From Orobanche coerulescens (lineage: Eukaryota > Streptophyta > Magnoliopsida > Lamiales > Orobanchaceae): a stretch of DNA of 64,000 nucleotides. Numbering within the stretch: the first letter of the stretch is position 1; the number at the start of each line of letters is the position of its first letter. The stretch covers positions 145,187,001-145,251,000 of the forward strand of contig CM065815.1 of NCBI GenBank assembly GCA_033398695.1, in the 5' to 3' direction. This document shows, piece by piece, positions 1 through 10,780 of this stretch. The position numbers were made by a program, and so were the translations under genes. A model generated the notes under the pieces. That model ran no database searches. It was not told the origin of the DNA and was given only the letters and a program-made list of their open reading frames with translations.

Positions 1-840
1 TTAGCCGTAAGCTCGTAAGTAAGAGCCTTCTCAATGAACTCGGCCAACGTGGTGCAATTATGATTAAGTGGCGAAGTCTCATACGGGGTTTGACCTCTTC
101 TGAAATACTTGATCTTGTCCGCTTCGAGTGAATGATAGATGAGGCGACGGAAGAAGTTCTGAAATTTCTCGGCAATGGCGAGAACATCCTCGTCTGTTGA
201 GGGGTCGGGGTGAGCAGATTCGGCGGCTTGGCCTCTCGAGTGGGGCCGGATAATACCTCTCCATCATGAGAGTCTTGAACTGATCCCAAGTACATGATCC
301 GTCTGTGGGCTTCAACGATAACCACCATGAATGAGCGCTCTTACCGAGATAGTAAGCCGCAATGAAACCTTGTGTCCCTCGGGACACTCTACCATAGCAA
401 CGGCTTCTCGAAATGCTCGAGCCAATGAATGATATCTGCCGGCTCGGGCAGGCCCTCAAAAGTAGGTGGCCTCGCAGAGATATCGCCGATGATGTTACTC
501 ACATTCCTCTCTTGCCTCGAGGTGGCGGCGGAGGAGCCTGCGGTCCCGATTGACGGAGTTATGCATCGTCTCCATCAACCGAGCCATCTCGAGTCATTTG
601 GGCCATCATGCCTGCATAAATGCGAGTGGATCAACCCGGACACCCTCGACCGAGCCGTGTCCAGTGCGACTCCCGATAATGAATGATCGCGTCCGAGGTG
701 AATGAGTGGCGGCGTCATTGCCGTTGAATTAGCATTATTCTGGCATTTGCAGGTATTCGCACGAGTTCTCGGGATTCGGCCCGCTCCACGGCCTCGTCCT
801 CCACGTCCTCTGCCCGGCCCTTTCCATGCGAAGTGGAAAG
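1..840 (-). pseudogene. Ty3/gypsy gag of element X, broken, running off the left edge
   Basis: Minus-strand gag of a gypsy retrotransposon. The capsid-type core is seen at about 260-390, with residues SAHSWWLSL followed by WDQFKTLMMERYYP, the usual retrotransposon gag signature of a Trp-Trp pair and a conserved F-x-E/R-Y-Y-P stretch. Reading continues to base 1 as NCTTLAEFIEKALTYELTA, so the rest of gag and all of pol lie outside the window. The coding frame shifts at least twice (for example near 400, where PPTFEGLPEPADIIHWLEHF sits in another frame), so this is a decayed copy. It lies directly downstream, in its own orientation, of a primer-binding site and an LTR. Family assignment is firm; lineage (chromovirus-like) is inferred from LTR ends and primer. 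Confidence 0.8.
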
Positions 841-1299
841 TCATATGATGATTATATGTCTCGCATGAGTATCACATTATGATTATATTATGAAATGATG
901 AAAATGAGCATACGCGCTCAAATACGGCGATTACATGAATGATCAATTGACGTGACATGATTATCGATGAAGTTCTTGAAATGATTATCTTGAATGAGTT
1001 AACAAGATTAATGATTCGATCTTCACGATCAACAATGAACAATGAAATGAATTGGTGATTAATGAGTTAACTCGACCGTCTGGTCAAAGTGACAATGATG
1101 ATTGAGGATTGTTAACTGATGAATTATGAATGAATGATTAATGCCAGAAATTATACCATGGCATTAGAAATCTTACAGTTCTTGGTCTGATTGGCTCGGC
1201 ATTTGCACAGGTCACACGTGACGCGAAAGTCCAATGATACTAGTCCGATGACGATGATTCCAAATGAGACATGACTTGGAGGGTAGTATTCAAAACCAC
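841..1299 (-). other. 5' leader of element X between primer-binding site and gag
   Basis: Untranslated leader of the minus-strand element. It is AT-rich with many ATGA/TGAT steps. I see no open frame of note and no other element in it. Confidence 0.5.
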
Positions 1300-1311
1300 G
1301 CTCTGATACCA
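1300..1311 (-). promoter_or_regulatory. Primer-binding site of element X (initiator Met tRNA)
   Basis: On the minus strand the LTR ends in GGGGTGTTACA, then four bases, then TGGTATCAGAGC, the exact plant initiator-Met tRNA primer site. This fixes the 3' end of the LTR at position 1316 and the element orientation as minus. Confidence 0.9.
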
Positions 1312-2955
1312 ACTCTGTAACACCCCAACTAGGCGGATCTTACAGTGCCGTGGACCCCCGACTGGGACCCACCAGGCGAATGAAAGTGAATGATTTACAC
1401 AGGTAAATGTAGTACCGAACCACATTACAACATCAATTACTCCGATGAGGAGTTTTATACAACACACCCAGGATAAAATAGAATACATGTGTATTTTATG
1501 TGACGATAAAATACACAACACTGAATGAAATGAGCATTCAAACGGAATGTCTGCAGCGGAATAAATAAAGGAAACACAAATGACTGAATAAATGATCGAA
1601 TGCATCGGGACCCCTACTAGTATCATCGGGACTCGCCGCCAACATGCTCTTCCCGTGCCTTTGCCTTGCCGTGACTGAAAACAAAATCCCAACGGGCCGC
1701 CATACGTAACAACAATCCTCAAGAGTTGAAATTACACAATCATGAATTAAGCGAAGTTATGAAATATTCTTAATCATGAATTACGCCGAAGAGGAGCATC
1801 ATAGTACGCCCGTAATGTCCTGTGCAAGTGTACAAGACGAATGACCGGACACACCCGTCCTTGTACCTAATTAGTCTCACGGAGGTAAGCGTTACTGTGT
1901 GCACGGTCCGATGTATCGGTGAACCCAATACATGACCATCATGTGCCCGACTAAAAATTCCACACCCACACCCGCCACGCAATATGAACCCTAAGGTCAC
2001 ATGAACGAGAATGACCATGATGAAAACCAATGAATAATAATTAGACAAGGCCAAGATGACTCACCGATATGAAAGTAATAGTGACGTGATTGATAAACCA
2101 ATGAAAAGATTTGGAACCGCTGCTCTCGTGAATGAAATGATTATTCGACACTTACAAGTCTCAAAATGATTAATATTATGATGAATGAATTATGATTATG
2201 AGCAATCAACAACAAAAGGAATGAGTATCCTTTTAACCGAGTAAGATTTAACTTACTCAATACCGATGAAGAATGTCCGTCCACGAACAACGTCCTAACC
2301 AAGATACCGATCGCTCGAACAACCTTGAATAACAATAATTACCAACAATCGTTCAATACACGTATCAAACCACAAAGCACGACTAACCCAAAGGTCGAAA
2401 CAACGATAATCAAACTCATAGGCATTCCAACGAATACATAACCGACCACACAACTTCGGAAATATCCAATCCCGAATATATCGAAACCAACTCCAAGATG
2501 AGTATTTCCAACCATCAAAATACTTTCAAAGATATCAATAATCCATTAGGAATCCATAACTCATGATTACAACAACATCAATCGGAAAATCCCCAATTAA
2601 CCGAAGTCAACCCCAAGGGTTCTTGAAATAATTCCGAAAATAATCATTAAATACTTAGTATTATATTTATACAAGTTAGATAATCCATAACTAACATATT
2701 CCAATGATAATCCAAGCTTACACGAAGAAATCGGAAGGAAAAACCCCAAAAATCCGAAATTCTAGATCCAAGAGATTAATACCTTTGATTCGATGTGATG
2801 AAGATGATGAAATGATGATCAATCCGAAAGATGAGCTTGAAGATGATGATTGATGATTACACCTCGAAGAATCCCCTCTGAATCGCTCGAAATCGCCCAA
2901 AAATACCGAAGGAATGAAATGAGATGAAAAATGACGAACTCTGACTAAACTGTCC

Positions 2956-2963
2956 AATTTATA
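2956..2963 (-). promoter_or_regulatory. TATA box of LTR X
   Basis: On the minus strand TATAAATT lies 12 bp downstream of the last palindrome of the array. The same spacing is seen in two other LTR families in this window. Confidence 0.7.
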
Positions 2964-2975
2964 CTCAGTCCAGGT

Positions 2976-3547
2976 TAGCGTGCGCTAGCCCTTGTGCATA
3001 GCGTGCGCTAACGAGTAATTTGGGTAGTCCAGTACCCACTGTCCGAACACGGTAGCGCGCGCTACGTACCTCTTTGTAGCGTGCGCTACGGCCATACTAC
3101 TAGCGTGCGCTAATATCCATTGTTAGCGTGCGCTAGCGAAATATTTGACGCCCAGTACTGGAGTCCAGAAAACCATCTGCCCTCTGATCTAACCTCGATA
3201 GCGTGCGCTACAACCATAGTTTAGCGTGCGCTAATATATCGGTTGCGTACGCTAACAACAACACATAGCGTGCGCTATGAATTAATCCAGTGCAGTCCAG
3301 TAGCCACTGGACTCAACCTGATCCGTCCTTAGCGCGCGCTACTCCACACATATAGCGTGCGCTACTACAACCCGTTAGCGCGCGCTACTTACCACTCGTA
3401 GCGTGCGCTACAAATAATCTCACATGCAGTCCAGTACCTTCTGGACTGCAGCCAAGGTAGCCTTAGCGTGCGCTAAGGCTGAGTAGTAGCGTGCGCTACC
3501 TATACTCAATTAGCGTACGCTAAAATGAGTACGTAGCGTGCGCTACT
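2976..3547. promoter_or_regulatory. Array of about 18 TAGCG(T/C)(G/A)CGCTA palindromes in the U3 of LTR X
   Basis: Twelve-base near-palindromes, mostly TAGCGTGCGCTA with some perfect TAGCGCGCGCTA or TAGCGTACGCTA, are spaced irregularly every 20-80 bp. Between them runs a second motif around GTCCAGTACC/CCAGTGG. The array ends 12 bp before the TATA box, so it looks like an upstream activating array rather than a simple satellite. The binding factor is unknown. Confidence 0.75.
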
Positions 3548-3787
3548 CCTCACGCACAGTTCGCAACGAAAATGACAATGATGATAACACGGCACGAAAC
3601 TCCAATCAGATTAATGATGAATGACGATCGATACTCGATACAATTACTCTGAATGATGAATACCATGACTGAATCTGAGTGACAAATGATCAATAATGAA
3701 TGAAATTACTGAGTATCAATTACTGAATGATAAATACTGAATGATAATTACTAAGTGATAATTACTGAATTACAACTGGGTATTACA

Positions 3788-6308
3788 AGACATCCCGTCG
3801 GACACTCCGGGTGGAAGGAACAACACACACACACGTTCCAAAATCACAGTTGCAAACCACAAGCCTCGAAGGTCAATCACAGTATATATAGTCGAGGTAC
3901 CTTACTAGAATGGCCAGTTCATCCAACATATACTCACGACCAAGTAATGATACGATTCACAAGGAAGCACAAGATTTCAACAGCACCGAACGGCACAACT
4001 AATATCACACAAACTCACATATTCATCCATAAACACGTGACTCCAAGCACATAATTTGACAAAAGAATTACACTTTACATTTACCAACGACATAATCATA
4101 CGCAATGACATCACAAGAAAGTAAGGTGATTCTATACTCGACACTAGCACACATATTCAACTAAGCACATTAATTCCTGACACACACGGGTCATCTTTAC
4201 AAAAACCATGATGATAAATATTCCGATTCTTTTGAAAAATAGTTATTAATATTTATTTAGCACATATCGACGGTTAACAACCGTAATATCCACAAAACAC
4301 GTAATTTATGGGCAAGATACTTGCCTCGATAATCGATACCGGACAATCCTACAATCACGGCTCAGTCGGGACACCTCGAACACCTACAATTCCCCGTCGA
4401 AGGAAAAGAATACACCCACGATCGAGAAGCTTGAAGAAAATGACGAACGGAAGGGTTCCGACTCGAGTTCTTCACAAGAATTCGACCCTAACAACATATA
4501 ATCAATAAATCATCGATCATACGAGGAAGAATAATCGTAGAACGCCCGAAAACCCCTCTATGACATTTTACCAGACACCTTCAAGGCATCGATCAAGAAC
4601 TCGACCAAATCGACGAATCGATACGATCCAACCATGGAATAATAAAGGAAATGATATAATATATCTAAATTATCATCAATCCATCAAAATCCTAAGTTAA
4701 ATCGGATTAAACGGACGAAAACGAACAAAATACCCAAAATCCCCAAAATTGGATTTCTAGAAAATCTGACCTGATTCGGTAGATCGTAGGATGTTATAGG
4801 ATGGATGATTGATGATATGAACTCCAAAACTTCATGGATTGATTGTCCAACAACATCTCTCCATGATTAACCAAGCTCCAGCCGCGGAAGGGAAGAAAAC
4901 GAGTGAGAAAAATGGCCAAAAACCCGTCTGCAGGGCCATAAATAAGCCGCACAGGTGCCGCTGGCCGGAGTGTGCCGCGCACGAGCCCAAAAATGGCTCC
5001 CGGTGGTCGGCGGTGTGCCGGCTCGGCCGGAGTGTGCCGCGGCACCGGTATAGTCGGTTTGGCCGAAAAATGCCACAGAGTGTGCCGCGGCCCTGCCAAA
5101 GATGTGCATGCCCTACGGCAGACGGCCCGCTCGGCCGGAAGCCGCCGATCACTACCGGCCGTGACTCGGCGAAGCCGCCGATCACCGCCGGCCGTGACTC
5201 GGCGCACTGGCTGGGCCTGATTGCCGGCCATGTCGGCCGGGGCCAACTCCGACGGCCCGAACGACCCCGAAACCCGAACCTGAATACGAATCGATGATAC
5301 GGTTACGACGTACTCGCAAAGACGAATCTAAGAGCTAAGAGAACACACAATTCCGACCACCCAAAGGCTCGGAATTCAACAACGGAAGTAATTACCCAAA
5401 ACTTTGGGAAATTACGAAAATGGCCCAAAACGTCCGAAAATCACGATACGCGATCGAAACACCAAACCAAAGCTCGCAACATGAATAATATCATTAAATG
5501 AACTTACGAGAAACTTGAAACGACAGTTTCGGACGAGATTCGCAAGAATCGCACTCAAGTGCGGAAAAGTCGCTAAAAAGCTCGGAACTCAACAAAACGA
5601 TACCGAAACGAACTCGGATGACAAAAAGTGCAGAATTAATCATTCTCGAAATGGCGAAACGGTCATGAGAGAGTCGTCAAAACGGACTCCGTCTGAAAAA
5701 TAAATTTACCGAAAAATCGGAAATTGCGGATATTACATTCTACCCTCCTTAAAAGAAGTTTCGTCCCGAAACTTAAAACAAGTAGGGAGAAGCAATATCC
5801 TGCCAGGAAAACTCAACGAGATACGCAAGGAAACACGTAACTTACGCCCATCGGCGAAACGTTACAAGCAACGCAAAGGAATATACGGCGTGAAAACACG
5901 CTCCACGACGACCAACACAACGCCGCCGTTAGGGATATAATAAAACCAACAAGTGACAAGCGTCATCAACTGGATAATACAATCAAGTCAATTATCCGAA
6001 CAAACACAAAACACAACGGACGAAAATTAATACGATTGACCAACCCAACGGTACATCAATCAAAACGCGAGCCAATCGCTGAATAAATACGGAATTCCAC
6101 CGCCCAAGGGTTGGAAGATCGAAAACGAGACTAATTTTCCGAACTTGAAAAGGTCACAACGTTATATAGATCAATTTGGGACAATATCAGAACTCGCTCG
6201 AATGACAAAGGTGAAAAACAACATCAGGTCATAAGCATCAACGAACACAGTCGAGTCGATACGATTGGACGAAACAGAAGAGAAAGAAAGAAAAATGCGG
6301 GTATTACA
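3788..6308 (-). repeat. LTR fragment Z, LARD family, truncated by insertion of X
   Basis: Matches the LTR of the complete element at 12424-21790. Shared anchors are the stretch around GTCGAGGTA (3890-3900), GGGCAAGATACTTGCCTCGA (4311-4330), the block near AGCTCCAGCCGCGGAAG (4874-4890), and the 5' end. On the minus strand it starts TGTAATACCC at 6308, abutting chromovirus Y pol sequence, so Z inserted into Y. About 1 kb of its 3' part is missing at 3788, where X sits. In place of the palindrome array, 4940-5230 is unusually GC-rich (GCCGG/GTGCCGCG repeats), although a TATA-like site is present at 4935-4945. Small open frames here are not credible genes. Confidence 0.75.
5731..5775 (-). other. 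Fossil polypurine tract plus inner LTR-start motif inside LTR Z
   Basis: On the minus strand AAGTTTCGGGACGAAACTT is followed by a purine run (AAGGAGGGTAGAA) and then TGTAATATCC. This is exactly the pol-end/polypurine/LTR junction of gypsy elements, but it sits about 570 bp inside the LTR. The same fossil is present in both LTRs of the 12.4-21.8 kb element. Confidence 0.75.
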
Positions 6309-7587
6309 CCCGGGAGGTACAAAGATGTACCACGACCTGAAGAAGTTCTTTTGGTGGAGAGGAATGAAACGGGACATTGGTGTATTTGTGGAAAGGTGTA
6401 TGATATGTCAGCAGGTGAAGGCAGAACACCAACGGCCAGGAGGTTTACTTCAACCGTTAGAAATCCCAAAATGGAAATGGGAGCATATCACAATGGATTT
6501 CGTGGTTGGTCTGCCACTTAACAAGTGAGGAAGAACGATGCTACAGGTGATAGTAGATCGTTTGACGAAGTCATCTCATTTTCTACCTGTGAGGATGACT
6601 TACAGTATGGAACAATATGCACAGATTTATATCCGGGAGATTTTGAGGCTACATGGTGTTCTAGTGTCGATCGTATCAGATAGAGATCCGCGATTTACGT
6701 CGAAATTTTAGAAGAGTCTTCAGAGTGCTTTGGGCACTAAGTTGAATTTCAGTACTGCATATCATCCGCAAACCGATGGTCAATCTGAGCGGACTATCAA
6801 GACACTTGAAGACTTGTTGAGGGCGTGTGTTCTTGACACTGGTGAGAATTGGGAGAATATTTTGCCGTTAGTGGAGTTTGCTTATAACAATAGTTACCAA
6901 GCAACTATACAAATGGCCCCGTATGAGGCTCTGTATGGAAGGAAATGTCGATCGCCCCTTTATTGGAGTGAGGTTGGAGAAGGAAAAATTTTGGGTCCAG
7001 AATTGATCGAGCAGACTGTAGAGAAGATAGCCGAAATCAGAAGTAGAATTAAGACTGCCCAGGATCGGCAGAAGTCTTATGCGGATAAACGGAGGAAAGA
7101 TATCCAATTTGAGATTGGAGAGAAGGTGTTCTTGAAAGTAGCGCCGATGAAAGGAGTAATATGATTCGGTAAAAAGGGAAAGCTACAGCCTCGTTATATC
7201 GGACCTTTTGAGATTTTGGGTCGTGTTGGTGATCTTGCTTATAGTTTGGCATTGCCGATGGAATTATCAGGAGTGCACAATGTCTTTCACGTCTCCATGC
7301 TGAGAAAATACGTACATGATCCTGATCATGTATGCAATTTCAAAGAGTTGCATGTAGCAAAGAATCTGACTTATGAGGAGGTACCTATAGCTATTCTGGA
7401 GCGTAGGGTACACCAGTTACGAAACAAAGAGGTTAAATTGGTGAAAGTTCAATGGAGTCGTCATGGACCAAATGAGGCAACTTGGGAACGTGAAGAGGAG
7501 ATCCGTTCTAAGTATCCAACATTTATTTTTCAAGGTACGCAACTTAATTTTCGAGTACGAAAATTTGTAAAAGGGGGTAGGTTGTAA
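6309..7587 (+). pseudogene. Chromovirus Y pol 3' part: integrase plus chromodomain
   Basis: One continuous frame encodes the end of a gypsy Pol. In order: the integrase zinc finger (HPGGTKMYHDLKKFFWWRGM, then CMICQQVK); the catalytic core with first Asp in ITMDFVVGLP, second in VSDRDPRFTS and the Glu in [14 protein letters not shown]; the GPFEILGRVGDLAYSLALP region; and a C-terminal chromodomain (LVKVQWSRHGPNEATWE, about 7435-7490). The chromodomain and flanking sequence place it among plant chromoviruses, most likely Tekay/Del. Three in-frame stops, at 6526-6528, 6709-6711 and 7162-7164, interrupt it with no frameshift. Everything upstream of the integrase is lost to the left where Z inserted. 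It is followed directly by a polypurine tract and LTR. Confidence 0.9.
7568..7582 (+). other. Polypurine tract of chromovirus Y
   Basis: AAAAGGGGGTAGG lies immediately before TGTAACGCCCCG, the start of the LTR. Confidence 0.75.
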
Positions 7588-9851
7588 CGCCCCGATTTCA
7601 CAAATACATTTATTGTGAATTATAGAAAACATGTTCAATTTTATTAAATTAATGCCCGAATAAATTATCATTTAATTCATTTCATTCTCATAATCATACA
7701 AATTCATTTGTTATTATTCATGTTCAGACATGTGATTCATGTCGTGTCATTTCTCATTTTATTTCATCGTGTGTCATGTCGTCATTTCTAGGCCCAAGTC
7801 AAATTTTAAGCGATATAAATCGTTACGCATAAGATTTTACAAGTCCATTTTAATTAATTTTAATCCATTTATCTTGGGCCCAATTCAATATCAAGCCCAA
7901 ATCCTAATTAAATTAAGAGCCCAATCATCATTATCATTTTCCAGCCCAAATCATTCCTCTCCCACTCACACACGATCAAAACATGGGGGAGTTTTCTGCA
8001 CCTTCATTAACTTCCTTAATGGAGGTAGTGGGCATAATGGGGGGAGTTTTGTCATCATGGAATGAGCAATTAAATCCTAGACTAAAAATATAAGTAACAA
8101 TCCATGACAATTCATATCCATTCCTTTTCCTCAACTCATCATAAATTCCGCAGCAACCGAGCAGAACACATTTCACAAATATCAGACTTCAGATTTCTAC
8201 ACAAGAGCACAACAGGTAAATTTTCCCCCCTGCTATACCCTTTGATTACACAAAAGACACCCAACACAGTCAAGACGAGTACCCGTTAATATTCGTCGGC
8301 TCCGGCCGTCCTCCTTAGTCCTTACTAATTCTGCCGACTCTTGAGCCCGAAATTACCCCAGCCCGACAGAACAGCAAATAACTCTCAAGCCTAAATCCTT
8401 CTTCTGAAATGAAGATTTTCTTTTACCTGAAGCCGAGCCGTGTTCTTGAAACGGAAACAAATTTTCGACCCGAAACATGTCTCATCTCCGTCCCCGTCAG
8501 TCATCGGCAGCCTCCTTCGTTCTGGCCTAAACTGCCCGCGAACCAGAACCATTAACACCGCCCCCATAGCTTTTATTCCGCCGTACGTTTTCCTGTTCGA
8601 TCCGCCGCGGAGTTGGCCGGATTCAAGAACCCATCTCGCCGCCGCTTTCATTACATCATCAGCTGAGCCGCCTCGTCATCGCGTAGTACGGCCACCACTC
8701 TGATTGGGGGCATGGTCGTCACCGGAATTTCCGCCAGCGGCTCGGGAGCGTCGCGGGTGGGAGTTTCCGAACTCAGGCAAAGGGATGGGGGTGGTCGGGC
8801 GGGAGGTGAAGTGAGAGAGAGAGAGAGAGAGTTAATCGAGAGAGAGGATAAGTGAGGATGAGGGAAAAGTCGGCCGACCCGTGAGGAAGAGAAGGGTTTT
8901 ATACCCAGTCATTTTTTAGGGTATTTCAATTGAGCCCCTAGAATTCAAGACTTCTTGAATTGACCCCAATTCAACTTTCCAGTGTATTTAATTTCAATCC
9001 CTGAATTTTCCAATCCCTTTTAATTCCCCAGCCAGATTCAATATTTTAAATTTCAGTCCCTTTCGGCCAAGCTTTTAACATGTTGACATTTTTAATTACT
9101 ATTATTATTCACTCACAATTTAATTCTCAGTCTTATAATAATAATAATTTTCTATTATTATTAATTGTAGATAATAACAAGAATTTACGGGCCTAGAATT
9201 GTCGAGTCAAGCATCTCATCACATTCAAGTTCAAGAACTGCATTTTATCCAGGTGTGGGGATTTATTACGCTTTTGTTTATTTTAATTGCTTTATATATT
9301 GTCTCGTATGTGCACGTGAAATCGATCGAAGCACTTAAATGTGCAATCGATGAAGCACTTAAATGTGCAATCGATGAAGCACTTAAATGTGCAAATCAGT
9401 CAGAAGCACTTAATTGTGCATAAAGCCTTCGGGCTAGCCGACGGGAATCAGAATTTATCAGTCATGTTGTTTATACTTGCTAATATATTTAGTAATTAAC
9501 GTAGACATATTGCGTACTATCCACACTGAGCGAGTTGGAAGCTCACCCCACTATTTAACCCTTTTCAGGTTGAGGAGCTCGATGTGGCATGCGATTGAGA
9601 GTGGGATGATTAAGCCTATGATTAGATGTTTATTTATTTAATGTTATTTCTCTCAAACTATGTTTATGAACAAGTGTTCAATTTGTTTTATTTTTATGTC
9701 AAGGTATGTATTGTTTTAACAATGACTCGAGAAGAATACTTGCAATTATTAAGTTTGTCTTTTTGAAATGTATCTCCGCTGCAAAAATTTTATTTATTCT
9801 TCTTAAAATTTGAAGAATCATATTTAGAAAAGTGGTCGCTACACTATTTCT
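7583..9851 (+). repeat. 3' LTR of chromovirus Y (about 2.27 kb)
   Basis: Starts TGTAACGCCCC right after the polypurine tract and probably ends at GGTCGCTACA near 9851; the end is inferred, since no second LTR is visible. Inside are a GA microsatellite (about 8814-8831), a possible TATA site (TTTTATACCC, about 8894) and a 24-bp tandem repeat (9320-9412). The several short open frames across 8100-8700 show no recognisable domain and are read as LTR noise. Confidence 0.65.
9320..9418 (+). repeat. 24-bp tandem repeat in LTR Y
   Basis: About three and a half copies of GAAGCACTTAAATGTGCAAT plus CGAT. Each unit contains the self-complementary core GCACTTAAATGTGC. It reads in frame as EALKCAID repeats, but there is no sign that this is translated. 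Confidence 0.8.
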
Positions 9852-10780
9852 TTGATCAAGCACATTACTTTAGCCATTATCCATTCTTGTTGATGACTCA
9901 TCCATTTGCACCCTCTAGTCAAAGATTTAATTGTGAACTAGATGTGTGACAAATAGGGGCCGATGTTCATAAGAGTATTGTGGAGATTAAGAGCTTTTGT
10001 TGAAATTGAAAGGGTGTGAAGTACATTGGAGTATTGAACCCAAAAAAAATATAAATAAAGGCAAAAAAAAGGCCTGATAAAGAAAAAAAAAATAAAAAAA
10101 AGTGGGAGGTCAAGTGCGAAAATCATCACTATATATACATAAAATAGCACTTGAACTTTCCATTGAGTGATACATAATTCCTTCCAGAAGATCCATTGCA
10201 TACTTTTTCTTACACAAGAGTATGACCTTACCAGATGAATATTCAATTACCATGTACAGAATAACTTGGGGGTGATGGTTTGAGAGTTTTCATTACAGAA
10301 AGGGGGATGTTGATTGTTATTTGTAGGATTTGTTATGCATCTAAATTCACAATTGATCTTGGCTAGCAAACCTCATAATTTTCCCTTTATCCTACCCATA
10401 CCCAAAGCCACGTTACAACCAAAAGAAAGACCTTTTGATTTATGCATGAGTTTATTTTTAAGTAGTGGAGATTTGATTTTTGACCAAGCATATGGTAATG
10501 ACATATTATGCTTTGATATGAGTGAACTCTTCTCGAATATCCCGTATATATACTTGAGTGAAGAGTGATATCCACCGTGAGGGTATTGAATCTTTTGGCA
10601 TTCGATTCTCAATGAAGTTGTTAGAATTTGGTGCGGCATCCTATTTTTCTCTGATCTCACTTGGGTCATGATCACTTGTTCTCTCTTGATATTGGTTTTG
10701 TCATGATTTTTTCAGCATATGAGTATTATAACTCGGGTATAATATTTGCAGGGACGTGAAAAGATAAGTGTGGGGGAATT
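9852..10780 (+). mobile_element. 3' internal remnant of an Athila/Tat-like gypsy element
   Basis: No reverse transcriptase or integrase is visible. The stretch ends in AAGATAAGTGTGGGGGAATT, a polypurine tract of the form common in Athila/Tat elements, directly before an LTR starting TGTTTAG. A frame at 10314-10568 (84 residues, ending IPYIYLSEE) has no domain I recognise and may be part of the untranslated 3' region typical of these elements. A-rich runs at 10029-10100 are unremarkable. Confidence 0.45.

Larger units (their letters stand above)
1316..3787 (-). repeat. 5' LTR of element X (2472 bp)
   Basis: On the minus strand it starts TGTAATACCC (at 3787) and ends GGGGTGTTACA (at 1316), with the primer-binding site just beyond. 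Inside, in transcription order, are a TGAT-rich start, an 18-copy palindrome array (2976-3547), a TATA box (2956-2963) and a long transcribed portion. The sequence at 3788 onward belongs to another LTR family member (Z), so X is inserted into Z. The second LTR lies outside the window, so the 5-bp target duplication (AGACA expected from 3788-3792) cannot be tested here. Confidence 0.8.

Noticed and set aside
2976..3547. CRISPR or bacterial operator array
   Set aside because: Spacing is irregular, the context is a plant LTR promoter, and there are no cas or bacterial genes.
4794..5297. Overlapping open frames of up to 152 residues on both strands in the GC-rich part of LTR Z
   Set aside because: Frames overlap in several phases, show no domain, and arise from GC-rich LTR sequence lacking stops.
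6309..9851. Endogenous pararetrovirus
   Set aside because: Integrase, chromodomain, polypurine tract and LTR show it is a Ty3/gypsy chromovirus; no movement or coat protein is seen.
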